This document shows, piece by piece, positions 18,944 through 29,300 of a stretch of 64,000 nucleotides of DNA. Below the pieces are notes generated by a model. That model saw only the letters and a list, made by a program, of their open reading frames with translations, was not told where the DNA came from and did no database searches. The first letter of the stretch is position 1, and each line of letters begins with the position of its first letter. The stretch lies in contig NZ_JASJOU010000001.1 in the NCBI RefSeq assembly GCF_030068605.1, forward strand, positions 372,001 through 436,000, written 5' to 3'. Both the position numbers and the translations under genes were made by a program. This stretch comes from Xanthocytophaga agilis (GTDB lineage: Bacteria > Bacteroidota > Bacteroidia > Cytophagales > 172606-1).

Positions 18944-19114
18944 CTTTTTAATTGTTAATTACTTAAGTGCTGAGAATGACCTCTAACTATTTGTTTCTTA
19001 CTGTAAGACGCTGTGCATAAGCGCAGTATTCGTCTGTACGTTACCTCTGTTTTCATAGGATGCCTCAGGATAGTTTTGGCGCCTTGAATCTAAGCCTTCC
19101 AGCATCTGTGGTAA

Positions 19115-19696
19115 TTATATACTGAGTGATTTGGGTTCTTTTCTTTGATTTTTATTTACACGCTGAAGTGTTTCAATTTGCTGCCTGATTATTTCTACCC
19201 GTAGTTGAAGGTTTTTAACCATCGCTGCTATAATTCGATCTTTATTGGGTTCTGTTACCAGTTCTTTTTTTAGATTTTTATAGGTTGAATCAAGTACAGC
19301 CAGATCTTCATTGAAATCATCCTTTAAACCTAGAGCCTCCACTTCTTTAGGATCAAGCAATGCCTTTTCTTCATTAATCAGACTTGTATAATAAGCCTCT
19401 GCCTGAGCTAATTCGGGACTAATCTGGGTTACGTTCAGATTTGCCGTTGCTACTCTGCCTTCTGGTGTGCCTTCTGCCGAATATCTGCCTAGTTGAAAGA
19501 CACCATAACCCATTACAAATACTATGATAGCTGCAGCGGCATAGCGCATCATAGGTGTTTGAAACCACAACAGCCGTATCGATTTTTTTTCCTTTTCATT
19601 TAGTTTTTGTTCTATTCCTTTCCACAAATCAGAGCCAGGGTCGAATGTGTCAAATTCCTGCCGGTTGTTCCTGATAAATTGCTCTAGCTTACTCAT
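19115..19696 (-). CDS. Putative anti-sigma factor, single-pass membrane protein
   Basis: 193 residues. A short cytosolic N-terminal region (MSKLEQFIRNNRQEFDTFDP, then LWKGIEQKLNEKEKK) is followed by one transmembrane helix at about residues 50-70 (YAAAAIIVFVMGYGVFQLG) and a periplasmic coiled-coil-like domain of about 120 residues. No zinc-binding anti-sigma motif (HxxxCxxC) is visible. It lies 68 bp downstream of the ECF sigma gene on the same strand, which is the standard place for its anti-sigma partner. The assignment rests on context and topology. Confidence 0.65.
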   Translation of the reverse strand: MSKLEQFIRNNRQEFDTFDPGSDLWKGIEQKLNEKEKKSIRLLWFQTPMMRYAAAAIIVFVMGYGVFQLGRYSAEGTPEGRVATANLNVTQISPELAQAEAYYTSLINEEKALLDPKEVEALGLKDDFNEDLAVLDSTYKNLKKELVTEPNKDRIIAAMVKNLQLRVEIIRQQIETLQRVNKNQRKEPKSLSI

Positions 19697-19764
19697 AGAA
19701 TTATTTTTTATAAGGGTATTTCTTGTTTACTCTTCTCTTTTAGAATGAATTAATATCTCTACGT

Positions 19765-20307
19765 TTATTTTTTAATTAGTTGCATTAATTTTTGTTTCGC
19801 TCTGCTATATTGTGATTTAGAAGTTGATTCGCTAATGTTCAGAATTTCTGCGATCTCTTGATGGTCATAGCCCTCCAGTAAGTACAAAGACAATACCACT
19901 CTGTAGCCTTCTGGCAATAATTGTATAGCATTACGAATTGTATCAATTTGAAAGTTCATCTCTTCTTCGTCTTCTGAATCATTTGTTTCTTCAAAATCAT
20001 GTTCCTCAATCGATGACCATTGAACCCGTCTTTTACGAAGTACAGCTAAAGCCTGATTGATTACAATTTTCTTTAACCAGCTTCCGAATGTCGAATCTCC
20101 TTTGAAATTAGTTATATGCTGAAAGGCATTTAGAAATGCTTCCTGTAATGCATCTTCTGCTTCTGCATAGTTATTAGTGATTCGTATAGCAACATTAAAC
20201 ATTGCCTTAGAATATAGCTTATACACCTCATACTGAGCCTTTCGGTCACCGAGACGACACCGTTCAATAATCGGCTGATGAATATCATAGAAAACTTGCG
20301 CTTCCAA
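19765..20307 (-). CDS. ECF RNA polymerase sigma-70 factor
   Basis: 180 residues. Region 2 is clear (YKLYSKAMFNVAIRITNNYAEAEDALQEAFLNAF), followed by the region 2.4 segment GSWLKKIVINQALAVLRKRR. An acidic linker (DFEETNDSEDEEEMNF) and region 4 come next (LPEGYRVVLSLYLLEGYDHQEIAEILNISESTSKSQYSRAKQKL). It directs transcription of its own operon and envelope-stress genes in most Bacteroidota examples. The putative anti-sigma gene and the DUF4097 gene follow. I could not identify a matching ECF promoter upstream. Confidence 0.93.
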   Translation of the reverse strand: MEAQVFYDIHQPIIERCRLGDRKAQYEVYKLYSKAMFNVAIRITNNYAEAEDALQEAFLNAFQHITNFKGDSTFGSWLKKIVINQALAVLRKRRVQWSSIEEHDFEETNDSEDEEEMNFQIDTIRNAIQLLPEGYRVVLSLYLLEGYDHQEIAEILNISESTSKSQYSRAKQKLMQLIKK

Positions 20308-20505
20308 GTAGTCAGTATACGTGTTAGGTTTAGAGTAAGGTCTTGGATATAGAGTCTTTGACTAGTCTATAAGAATCTATATAGCTTTATTGTAATTACT
20401 TTCATCCAAAAGAGTAATAAAAGAAAATAAAGGTTGCATGGAGGTGAAAAAAAAATCTATATTTCTTTCGAATTGAATAATAACCTGATAAAATAGTAAT
20501 TACAT

Positions 20506-21387
20506 ATGAAGAAATATCTATTGACTGTATTGCTGGTTTTCTCTGTTCTAAGTTTTTCAGTGGCTCAGAATACTGGAAAGAGTTTAAAAATGCAATTCTT
20601 TTGTCCTAAGTGGGGCGCTGAATCATTGTCATGGGAGGATTTTTGTAAAAAAGTAAAAGATGCAGGATATGATGGGGTTGAAGCGCCTTTTCCTGCAGAG
20701 GAAACAGAACGTAAAAAAGCTGTGGATGCCTTAAGGAAGTATGATCTGTTGTATGTTGGGATGATCTTTTACAATCCTGCTCCACAAGCACATCTGAAAG
20801 AGTATGAACAACAGATTCGCACAGTGGCAACTATGAAGCCTGTTTTTATCAATAGTCACACAGGAAAAGACTTTACTGCATTTGAACAGAATAAAGCTGT
20901 GATTGATGTTGCAGATAGAGTATCAAAAGAAATTGGAATCAAAATTATTCATGAAACACATCGTGGTAGATTTAGCTATGCGGCTAATGTTACAAAAAAC
21001 TACTTGGATAAAATACCTTCACTAAGGCTAACACTGGATATCTCTCACTGGTGTGCTGTCCATGAATCTTATCTGGATGATCAGTCTGATGCCATACAAA
21101 CTGTTTTAGAACGTACAGATCATATTCATTCTCGTGTAGGACATCCGGAAGGACCACAGGTTTCAGATCCTCGTGCCCCCGAATGGAAAGTGGCACTAGA
21201 CAAGCATCTCGCCTGGTGGGACAAAGTGGTGGCTTTACACAAGCAAAAAGGCACACCGCTTACAGTTACTACAGAGTTTGGACCTCCAGGGTATTTACCA
21301 ACCTTACCATTTACTAATCAGCCTGTTACCAGCCAATGGGATGTAAATGTATATATGATGCAATTATTGAAACAACGTTACCAATAA
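20506..21387 (+). CDS. Exported sugar phosphate isomerase/epimerase-like TIM barrel
   Basis: 293 residues with a signal peptide (MKKYLLTVLLVFSVLSFSVAQ). It has the AP-endonuclease family 2 / xylose isomerase-like TIM-barrel pattern. Seen are VKDAGYDGVEAPFP, KIIHETHRGRFSYAA, LRLTLDISHWCAVHE and HIHSRVGHPEGPQ, with the metal ligands Glu, Asp/His and His at the usual barrel positions. Such exported members in Bacteroidota often accompany Gfo/Idh/MocA oxidoreductases and act on keto-sugars in the periplasm (inference). It faces a second member of the same superfamily at 21481-22329. The substrate is unknown. Confidence 0.8.
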   Translation: MKKYLLTVLLVFSVLSFSVAQNTGKSLKMQFFCPKWGAESLSWEDFCKKVKDAGYDGVEAPFPAEETERKKAVDALRKYDLLYVGMIFYNPAPQAHLKEYEQQIRTVATMKPVFINSHTGKDFTAFEQNKAVIDVADRVSKEIGIKIIHETHRGRFSYAANVTKNYLDKIPSLRLTLDISHWCAVHESYLDDQSDAIQTVLERTDHIHSRVGHPEGPQVSDPRAPEWKVALDKHLAWWDKVVALHKQKGTPLTVTTEFGPPGYLPTLPFTNQPVTSQWDVNVYMMQLLKQRYQ

Positions 21388-21404
21388 AATATCTTTTAAA
21401 ACAA

Positions 21405-21451
21405 ATACCCTCCTCATTATAGCTAATTACCTAGCGACATGTGGAGGGTAT
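21405..21451. terminator. Long-loop hairpin between convergent isomerase genes
   Basis: ATACCCTCC (21405-21413) pairs perfectly with GGAGGGTAT (21443-21451) across a 29-nt loop. It could terminate both convergent genes, but the loop is long. Confidence 0.4.
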
Positions 21452-21480
21452 TGTAAAAGCTTTATAAAGCTATCTGATAG

Positions 21481-22329
21481 TTAGAACATTGGCTTAAGGA
21501 AGGCAATACTATGAGGAACTTGTTCTAACGAACGAGGTGACTCATCTTCAATATAGAAATGTTTGATGCCAATCTGACGAGCTTGTTTGATGATATCAGT
21601 AATGTTCAGATCTCCTTCTCCCAGAGTCATATCATTGTCGACATCCATTGTACCGAACTGATTTCCTGCAGTTCCTTTTTTACGATCCTTTACATGCATG
21701 GCTTTCCAGCGGGTAGGATATTTTTTCATCCAGGCTACAGGATTATGACCGGGGTGTTGTGTCCATAAAATATCCATTTCAAAGTTCACATAAGATGGAT
21801 TGGTTCGGGTAATTATTTCGTCCATTAGATAGTGATCTTTGTAGGAACGAAATTCATAACCATGATTATGATATAATAGCGATAATTCATTTGCTGCCAG
21901 AGTTTTTCCCGCTTCATTAAATACTTTTACTGCTTTTTCGACATCCTGGATTGTAAATTCTGTACCATTATGGGGTATCCATGCACACATAACAGTTTTT
22001 ACACCCAGTATTTTCGCTTCACTAATTACAGTTTTTAATTTTTCAGGATCTGCAAGCTGATCAAAACCTGCACCTGTTCCGGTAGGTTTGATTCCATATT
22101 CGTCCAGTATAGTTTTAAAAGATTTGGCATCCATACCATAATAACCAGCTACTTCACAATAGGTAATTCCCATATCCTTTACTTTCTGCATAGTGCCTTT
22201 TACATCTTTAGCAAACTGCTCACGAAAGCTATATAATTGTACACCCACTGGTGACTGAGCTTGGGATAAACTGCTAACTGTTAGGAATACCATAAAAAGT
22301 GCAACTATAAAACTTAGAGATTTGTGCAT
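21481..22329 (-). CDS. Exported sugar phosphate isomerase/epimerase-like TIM barrel
   Basis: 282 residues with a signal peptide (MHKSLSFIVALFMVFLTVSSLSQA). TIM-barrel landmarks are GVQLYSFREQF, MQKVKDMGITYCEVAGYYG, LLYHNHGYEF, NFEMDILWTQHPG, and HFYIEDESPRSLE near the C-terminus. This is the common type of exported sugar isomerase/epimerase in Bacteroidota. It should be a periplasmic metal-dependent enzyme acting on a free sugar or keto-sugar. It is convergent with a distant paralogue at 20506-21387, and the two share only the fold pattern. Confidence 0.82.
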   Translation of the reverse strand: MHKSLSFIVALFMVFLTVSSLSQAQSPVGVQLYSFREQFAKDVKGTMQKVKDMGITYCEVAGYYGMDAKSFKTILDEYGIKPTGTGAGFDQLADPEKLKTVISEAKILGVKTVMCAWIPHNGTEFTIQDVEKAVKVFNEAGKTLAANELSLLYHNHGYEFRSYKDHYLMDEIITRTNPSYVNFEMDILWTQHPGHNPVAWMKKYPTRWKAMHVKDRKKGTAGNQFGTMDVDNDMTLGEGDLNITDIIKQARQIGIKHFYIEDESPRSLEQVPHSIAFLKPMF

Positions 22330-22377
22330 GAGACTGTTAAATAAGGAGTTAGTAGATTGTATATTTAAGTAATGATA

Positions 22378-23178
22378 TTATTTCATCCATTTCATTTTTT
22401 CAACGGGCACTTCTTGTTCTATCAATTGACGAATGTGCTCGACAATGTCTTCTACAGATAAAGAGGGATCAAATCGTACAGGCTCTTTGAACCGAACAGA
22501 TAACTGAGTATTTGTTTTTCGGAATATCAGTCCCTTTTTATCAAATGCCCTGCGAAATCCATTGATGACTACTGGTACCACAATTGGATTAAATTCTTTG
22601 ATCATATGCGCTGTGCCTTTACGAATGGGAGCATAGGGACTGGTAGTTCCCTGTGGAAAGCTTACAACCCATCCTTCCTGTAATGCTTTGCCAATCCGAT
22701 CCTGTCCACTAGTGTCTACATCTCGTTTCACCTCTTTGCCATTGGCCCTCCATGATCTTTCCACAGTGACTGCACCTGCAAGGCTTAGTAGTTTGGGTAT
22801 AATTCCTTTATTCATTGTCTCATTAGCTGCTACATAGTAGCTCTTTACCCGTGGTGATAACAAATAAATAGGAACTTTGATATGATCTTTAAATCCCCAT
22901 TTGACACTTGAAAAGATATGATAGAAGGCAATTACATCCGCAAAATACGTTTGATGGTTGGACAGAAAAAGGACATTATGTTCTGGTAAGTCCAGAAGGT
23001 ATTCTGTGCCTTCAATGTGCATTTTATTAATGACTGCATAGCGCCAGTAAGTGGCTGCGCCTACAGCAGAAATCAATGTGCGTTTAAGAATCGTAAAATT
23101 TCCAAGTTCATCTTTGTCAAATAGGCCGAAAACATCGAGTTGATTTACTATATTTTTAGGACTAAGTTTAAGCTCCAT
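22378..23178 (-). CDS. Divergent PlsC-like acyltransferase
   Basis: 266 residues. The 1-acylglycerol-3-phosphate acyltransferase pattern is recognisable: NHQTYFADV, later SFPQGTTSPYAP, then VPVVINGFRRAF. Two features are unusual. The His and Asp of the first motif are separated by five residues instead of four (HX4D), and the FPEGTRS motif reads FPQGTTS, so the usual Glu and Arg are replaced. The enzyme may acylate a different acceptor, such as an ornithine or glycine lipid. It is cytosolic or peripheral to the inner membrane. It diverges from aroA across a 336-bp gap. Confidence 0.7.
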   Translation of the reverse strand: MELKLSPKNIVNQLDVFGLFDKDELGNFTILKRTLISAVGAATYWRYAVINKMHIEGTEYLLDLPEHNVLFLSNHQTYFADVIAFYHIFSSVKWGFKDHIKVPIYLLSPRVKSYYVAANETMNKGIIPKLLSLAGAVTVERSWRANGKEVKRDVDTSGQDRIGKALQEGWVVSFPQGTTSPYAPIRKGTAHMIKEFNPIVVPVVINGFRRAFDKKGLIFRKTNTQLSVRFKEPVRFDPSLSVEDIVEHIRQLIEQEVPVEKMKWMK

Positions 23179-23514
23179 AAGTTTGCAAAAAATGTAATTA
23201 TAGGGATATAAACCTCTTTTGAAGTTGTAAAGTACAGAGTAATCTGGTTTTTATACAAATTATTTGATTTTTTATTTGGTGAGATAAAAAATCTACATTT
23301 TGAGGAGTTTTTTAAGGGTTCTCTTCCAACCTACAACCGGATTGTGTAAACTTGCAGAAAAATAAGCCTTATCAACAAGCTGATTACAGATCGTATACAG
23401 ATCTTCCATTCTGTTATACCAGAAAGCAGAAATCACTGAGTACATGGATTTGTTATATCCTTTTTCATGTGCTCCGGATAAATAGATTTATTCTTCAATT
23501 TAATTTTAATTGAC
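23179..23514. other. Intergenic region upstream of plsC-like gene and aroA
   Basis: 336 bp between divergent genes. I see no coding frame, hairpin or repeat. It must carry both promoters. Confidence 0.4.
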
Positions 23515-24741
23515 TTGGATTTCATTCGTTTACACCATCCTACCGGAAAGATTAACACAACTATTCAATTGGCATCTTCCAAAAGTGAAAGCAACCGATC
23601 ACTGGTTATTAATGCACTAAGTGGAGGTAAAGGTACGTTAACTAATTTGTCTGAAGCTCGGGATACACAAACCATGCAACGCCTTCTTGCCAGTAATGAC
23701 CAGATATGGGATGTACTGGATGCCGGAACGACGATGCGCTTTCTGACAGCCTATGCCGCCATTACCAATCAGGAGAAGATCATGACAGGCACTGCCCGTA
23801 TGTGTGAACGACCTATCGGACTGCTTGTAGATGCTTTAAGGGTTTTAGGTGCTACGATTGACTATGTAAAACAGGAAGGGTATCCACCTATTCATATCAA
23901 AGGATTTCAGTTTTCAGGAAAATCCCATATTCAGATAAGAGGAGATGTGAGCAGCCAGTATATCTCTGCCTTGCTTATGATTGCTCCATTGTTACCTGAA
24001 GGGTTACAATTGGAACTGACTGGTGTGATAGGCTCTCGACCCTATATAGAAATGACATTACGTCAGATGGAAGCTTTTGGTGTATATCATGAGTGGAATG
24101 GAAATATCATTCGTGTGAAACCGCAAACCTATCAGCCTACCAGCTATCAGGTAGAGTCAGACTGGTCTGGGGCTAGTTATTGGTACAGCATTGTGGCTTT
24201 GGCAGAAGAAGCAGAAATTGAATTGTTGGGTTTGAAAGAAAATTCATTACAGGGAGATAGCCATATTGCCGAGATAATGGTGCCACTAGGCGTAACTTCT
24301 ACTTTTACAAAAAGAGGTGTGCTTTTGAAGAAAATAACTGCTCAGCCTTCTATTGTAGTTGATTTTTCGGATTGCCCGGACCTAGCGCAAACAGTAGCTG
24401 TTTGTTGTGCTGCAAAAGGCATTGAAGCTGAATTTACAGGTATCGAGAGTTTAAAGATCAAAGAAACAGATCGGGTAAAAGCTATTCAAAACGAACTGGG
24501 AAAATTTAATGGTGAATTAATTGAAGTCGAAATCAATCATAAATATAAAATACCTAAGCCAGTTTTACAGGACAATCATACACCTGTACGCATCCATACC
24601 TACGATGACCATCGAATGGCTATGGCATTTGCACCCTTGGGTCTACAACGGGAAACTGTAATAGAACATCCCAATGTGGTAGTAAAGTCGTACCCAGGCT
24701 TTTGGGATGATTTGCGAAAAGCAGGTTTTGTAATTTCTTGA
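23515..24741 (+). CDS. aroA: 3-phosphoshikimate 1-carboxyvinyltransferase (EPSP synthase)
   Basis: 408 residues. It catalyses transfer of enolpyruvyl from PEP to shikimate 3-phosphate in aromatic amino acid synthesis. Motifs seen: the N-terminal SSKSESNRSL, DAGTTMRFLTAYAA, the GDVSSQYISALLM segment, ESDWSGASYWYS, KIKETDRVKAIQNEL and the C-terminal DDHRMAMAFAPLGL. The start codon is TTG at 23515. No in-frame ATG lies between the upstream stop at 23479-23481 and this codon, and the resulting N-terminus matches the family length. A hairpin terminator follows immediately. Confidence 0.95.
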   Translation: MDFIRLHHPTGKINTTIQLASSKSESNRSLVINALSGGKGTLTNLSEARDTQTMQRLLASNDQIWDVLDAGTTMRFLTAYAAITNQEKIMTGTARMCERPIGLLVDALRVLGATIDYVKQEGYPPIHIKGFQFSGKSHIQIRGDVSSQYISALLMIAPLLPEGLQLELTGVIGSRPYIEMTLRQMEAFGVYHEWNGNIIRVKPQTYQPTSYQVESDWSGASYWYSIVALAEEAEIELLGLKENSLQGDSHIAEIMVPLGVTSTFTKRGVLLKKITAQPSIVVDFSDCPDLAQTVAVCCAAKGIEAEFTGIESLKIKETDRVKAIQNELGKFNGELIEVEINHKYKIPKPVLQDNHTPVRIHTYDDHRMAMAFAPLGLQRETVIEHPNVVVKSYPGFWDDLRKAGFVIS

Positions 24742-24750
24742 GTCTTCTCA

Positions 24751-24783
24751 ATACCTCTGATTTTATCAGAGGTATTTTTATTT
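24751..24783 (+). terminator. Rho-independent terminator of aroA
   Basis: A perfect 10-bp stem ATACCTCTGA (24751-24760) pairs with TCAGAGGTAT (24766-24775), followed by TTTTATTT. Confidence 0.85.
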
Positions 24784-24804
24784 CTGGAGAAATAATCTGG
24801 AAAT

Positions 24805-24839
24805 AAAAAAAGGTGCAGGTAAATTACCTACACCTTTTT
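24805..24839 (-). terminator. Terminator of the FucP-type permease gene
   Basis: AAAAAGGTG-AGGTAA pairs with TTACCT-CACCTTTTT with one mismatch. On the minus strand the hairpin ends in a T-run, just beyond the stop at 24858. Confidence 0.8.
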
Positions 24840-24857
24840 GATTGGTTCCATTTTTAA

Positions 24858-26132
24858 TTACCAACTTTTTTTCTTGTGACCTGCCAATGCATAGTAGAGA
24901 ATGAACAAATAGCAGGGTATAACAAGCCAGTAGGCTTGTTGTGCGTTGAGTTTATCTGTAAGCTGGCCGTATAATAGTGGAAGTATTGCACCTCCTGCTA
25001 TACCCATTACCAGAATGGAAGAGCCTAATGCTGTAAAAGAGCCTAATTTGTTGAGTGCTAAGGGCCATATTGCTGGCCATACCAAAGCATTAGCAAGTCC
25101 CATACCTGCTAATAAATAAATAGATATATCTCCTTTGGTAAAAAGTGCTCCTAAAGTAAAAACCACTCCAGAAACCGCAGAGATAACTAATGCCTTGTTC
25201 TGGGTCAGATATTTAGGAATGAGGAAAATTCCTGCAATATATCCAATTACCATTCCGCTTAAAGGATAGGCAGCAAGTTTGCTGGCTTCAGATAATTTAT
25301 GTCCCCAGAATTGTCCATAACCTGCAATGGTATCACCTGCAATAACTTCTACACCTACATATAAGAACAAGGCAATAAATCCTAGAACCAGATTAGGGAA
25401 TGATAATACAGAAGAGTGTGTATTTGCGGCTTCTTTTGACTCATTGTCGTCTGACTGATTTACTTCTGGCAGATGACTAAAATACACCATCATGGCTAAG
25501 CCTACCAATGCTGCTGCCATAATAGAATAAGGTAAGATAACACGTTGGGCTAACTCATCCAGTTGTGCAGCTTTTGCTACATCGCTCATTGTTTTTATCT
25601 GTGCTTCCAGTTTATCTGTATCTTTCATAAAGATACTTCCCAGGAGAAGAGGGCTTAGTGTACCTGCCAGCTTATTACAGATACCCATAATACTGATACG
25701 TTGTGCGGCACTTTCGATAGGACCCAGTACTGTAATATAGGGATTGGACGCTGTTTGTAAGACGGCAAGGCCGCTACCAACAATAAACAGACCTAGCAAA
25801 AAGACACTGTAAGTACGTGTAAGTGCAGCAGGAATAAAGACCAGCATACCAATACACATAACTAACAACCCCAGAATCATTCCTTTTTTGAAACCTGTTT
25901 TTTGTAAAACCCATCCGGATGGTAAGGCCATTACAAAGTAGGAGATGTAAAAGGCAAATGTGACAAGATAGGACTCAGAAGTATTTAACTCACAAGCTAA
26001 CTTCAAGTATGGAATCAGGACACTATTTGTCCAGGTGATGAAGCCGAATAAGAAAAACAGAACGCCAATGATAGCTAATGGCAATGCATAGTTTTGCTTG
26101 GTTTTTGATTGTGCAGGGGCTACTGTTTGCAT
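24858..26132 (-). CDS. FucP/GluP-type sugar MFS transporter
   Basis: 424 residues from Met28 of the longer frame (MQTVAPAQSKTK), since the upstream residues are not membrane-like or conserved. Twelve predicted transmembrane helices fit the fucose:proton symporter / glucose-galactose transporter family. Seen are FGFITWTNSVLIPYLKLACEL, SYFVMALPSGWVLQKTG, and LAVLQTASNPYITVLGP. The second half carries KLGSFTALGSSILVMGIAGGAILPLLYG. The family imports L-fucose, glucose or galactose across the inner membrane. The alpha-L-fucosidase upstream makes fucose a plausible substrate (inference). Confidence 0.9.
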   Translation of the reverse strand: MQTVAPAQSKTKQNYALPLAIIGVLFFLFGFITWTNSVLIPYLKLACELNTSESYLVTFAFYISYFVMALPSGWVLQKTGFKKGMILGLLVMCIGMLVFIPAALTRTYSVFLLGLFIVGSGLAVLQTASNPYITVLGPIESAAQRISIMGICNKLAGTLSPLLLGSIFMKDTDKLEAQIKTMSDVAKAAQLDELAQRVILPYSIMAAALVGLAMMVYFSHLPEVNQSDDNESKEAANTHSSVLSFPNLVLGFIALFLYVGVEVIAGDTIAGYGQFWGHKLSEASKLAAYPLSGMVIGYIAGIFLIPKYLTQNKALVISAVSGVVFTLGALFTKGDISIYLLAGMGLANALVWPAIWPLALNKLGSFTALGSSILVMGIAGGAILPLLYGQLTDKLNAQQAYWLVIPCYLFILYYALAGHKKKSW

Positions 26133-26394
26133 TGGCGGAGAAAATAATAGGGATGGTGAAACAAAATAATTCTTCGGGTGTATACCAAATATAGTTTTGG
26201 CTTCCTGCTTCAAATATAAAAAAATATTTTTTTATATAGCCTTTCTAGAGAAATAAATATTTGAAAGTATGCATTTGAAAATATTTATTTTAACTTTCTG
26301 TTCCGAAGCCTATAAGAGTATAAACCATACTCAATTTTACTTACACACATCACCGCTATTATACGAGCTGATCGAGCTGAATTCTGACTTACCT

Positions 26395-29300
26395 ATGATT
26401 AGAAAAACTACAAATGCATTTCTCCGAAAACGCTTACCCATTACGTTGTTGTTTTGTCTGTGCTATGTAATACAAAGTTTTGCGCAAAACACTAAACTCT
26501 TTGAATCTGTATCTGCACAGGAAACAGGTATTACATTTAAAAACACAATTACTGAAAGCCGTACGGAAAATGCCCTGACTTATGAAAACCTCTATAATGG
26601 AGGAGGAGTTGCTATTGGTGATATTAACAATGATGGCTTAGATGATATTTATTTTATCTCCAATATGCAGTTGAATAAATTGTATCTGAATCTTGGAAAC
26701 CTGAAGTTTAAGGATATTACAGACAAAGCGAAGGTAGGAGGGAGAAAAGGATGGAAATCAGGGGTAACCATGATAGATATTAATGGAGATGGTTTGTTAG
26801 ATATCTATGTTTGTTATTCAGGTAAGAAGAACCCGGAAGAGCGGAGGAATCAACTCTTTATAAACAAAGGTGATCTGACATTTGAAGAAAAGGCAGCAGC
26901 CTATAAACTGGATGATCCTGGATACTCAACACAAGGTGCTTTTTTTGATTATGACAAAGATGGCGATCTGGATATGTTTCTACTGAATACCAATGTACAG
27001 GTGATACGTCAGTTAGAATTTGAACAAGCTCAAAAAACAACTCACCCGTATGCCGGAGATAAATTGTTGAGAAATGACAATGGAGTTTTTACAGATGTAA
27101 CACTTTCTGCTGGTATCAAATCGAATGCTTTAGGTTTTGGTTTAGGAATTGCCGTTTCTGATATTAATAAAGATGGTTGGTTGGATATGTATGTGTCAAA
27201 CGACTATATAGAGCCTGACTATCTTTATATTAATAATGGAGACGGAACATTTACTGATAAACTCACAGAATATATTCATCATATATCCTATTTCTCTATG
27301 GGATCTAATGTGAGTGATATTAACAATGATGGCTGGCCAGATATTTTTACGCTGGATATGCTTCCTGAGGATAACAATCGGCAGAAATTGTTGTATGGAC
27401 CTGAAAACTATGAGCAATATGGATTGATGGTCCGACAAGGATTTTATCATCAGAATATGCGAAACATGCTGCAGCTAAATAATGGAAACGGCACTTTTAG
27501 TGAGATTGGGCAACTGGCTGGCATATCCAATACTGATTGGAGCTGGGCGCCTTTGTTTGCAGACTATGATAATGATGGCTGGAAAGATTTGTTTGTCACC
27601 AATGGATATTTCAGAGACTATACAAACCGTGACTTTCTGAAGTACAAAGGAGATTTTTACTTTCAAAAAGCAGTAGCCAAAGAAAAGGTGGATACATTTG
27701 AATTGGTTCAATCCATGTCTTCTACTCCGCTACATAATTATATATTCAGAAATGAACAGAACCTTCAGTTTTCAAATAAAAGCGAAGAATGGGGATTTGA
27801 TGTAAAGAATTTTTCTAATGGAGCCGCCTATGCAGACCTGGATAATGATGGCGATCTGGATCTGGTAGTGAATAATCAGAATGAAGTAGCCTCTATTTAT
27901 AGAAACCGTTCTGTAGAAAATGGATCAAAAAGCCGATACCTGAAAATAAAACTGAAAGGTGCTGGATTAAACACACAGGCTTTAGGAAGTAAAATATCTA
28001 TATATGTAGGCAAAGACCTGCAATACTTTGAACAGATGCCTACCCGAGGATATCAGTCATCGGTAAGTCCAGTAATTCATGTGGGGGTAGGAGCAGCACA
28101 GCTTGTAGATTCAATTCGGATAGAGTGGCCTAGAGGAGGAGTAGAGTTACTAAAAGCTGTAAAGACAAATGATGTACTGGTAATTGAAGAAAAAAATCAG
28201 TCCAATATACGTGCTACCCTTTCTTCAGTGAAGCCAGTATTTTCAAAAGTCACATCCTTTATTCCCTATAAACACGAAGAATATGATATAAATGATTTCA
28301 AACGTCAACCATTATTGATGACTATGTTGTCACCCTGTGGTCCGGTTATGGCAACTGCTGATGTAAATCGGGATGGACTTATGGATGTATATGTTGGAGG
28401 AGGGAAAGAGCATCCTGGAAAATTATATGTACAGACAAAGAAAGGAGGATTTACAGAGTCTACTGGGTTAGTGTTAAAAGATGATGCTGAAAGTACAGAT
28501 GCTGACGCTTTGTTTCTGGATGTAGATAGAGATGGAGATCAGGATTTGTTTATTGGCAGTGGTGGATATCATGATTATGAATCGTCTTCCAGTGTCTTAA
28601 CAGATCGTTTATATCTGAATAATGGTAGTGGTAAATTTTATCGGGCTGTGAATGCTTTGCCAGAACTTAAAGTGAGTAAATCCTGTGTGCGGGCAGTAGA
28701 CTTTGATAAAGATGGAGATTTGGATTTGTTTGTTGGTGGACGGGTTATTCCTGGAAAATATCCTCAGGCTCCTTCCAGCTTTATTCTACTGAACGATGGT
28801 AGAGGCGTCTTTTCCGATCAAACATCAGTTATTTTAGCCGGTTTACAGAGTATCGGTATGATTACTGATGCTGTTTGGATGGATCTGGATAAAGATCAGT
28901 GGCCGGATCTGGTTTTATCAGGAGAGTGTATGCCAATTCGTATATTTATCAATAAAGATGGAAAAGCGTTGGAAGAGACTACAAGTCAGTATTTTACACA
29001 TGCTGAAAGTGGGATATGGAGTCGAATGGCAGCTGCCGATTTTGATAAAGATGGAGATTTGGATTTGATTATTGGAAATTTTGGCTTAAATAGCCAGCTA
29101 CATGCCTCGGATAAAGAACCCATTACGCTCACATATAAGGACTTTGATAATAATGGTTCTGTAGAACCTATCCTAAGTGCCTATGTACAAGGAAAGCCCT
29201 ATCCATTTGTGAGTAGAGATGAGTTATTAGATCAAATGTACAGTATGCGAAGAAAGTTTACGAATTATGCTTCCTATGCTGATGCACAGATTACAGACAT

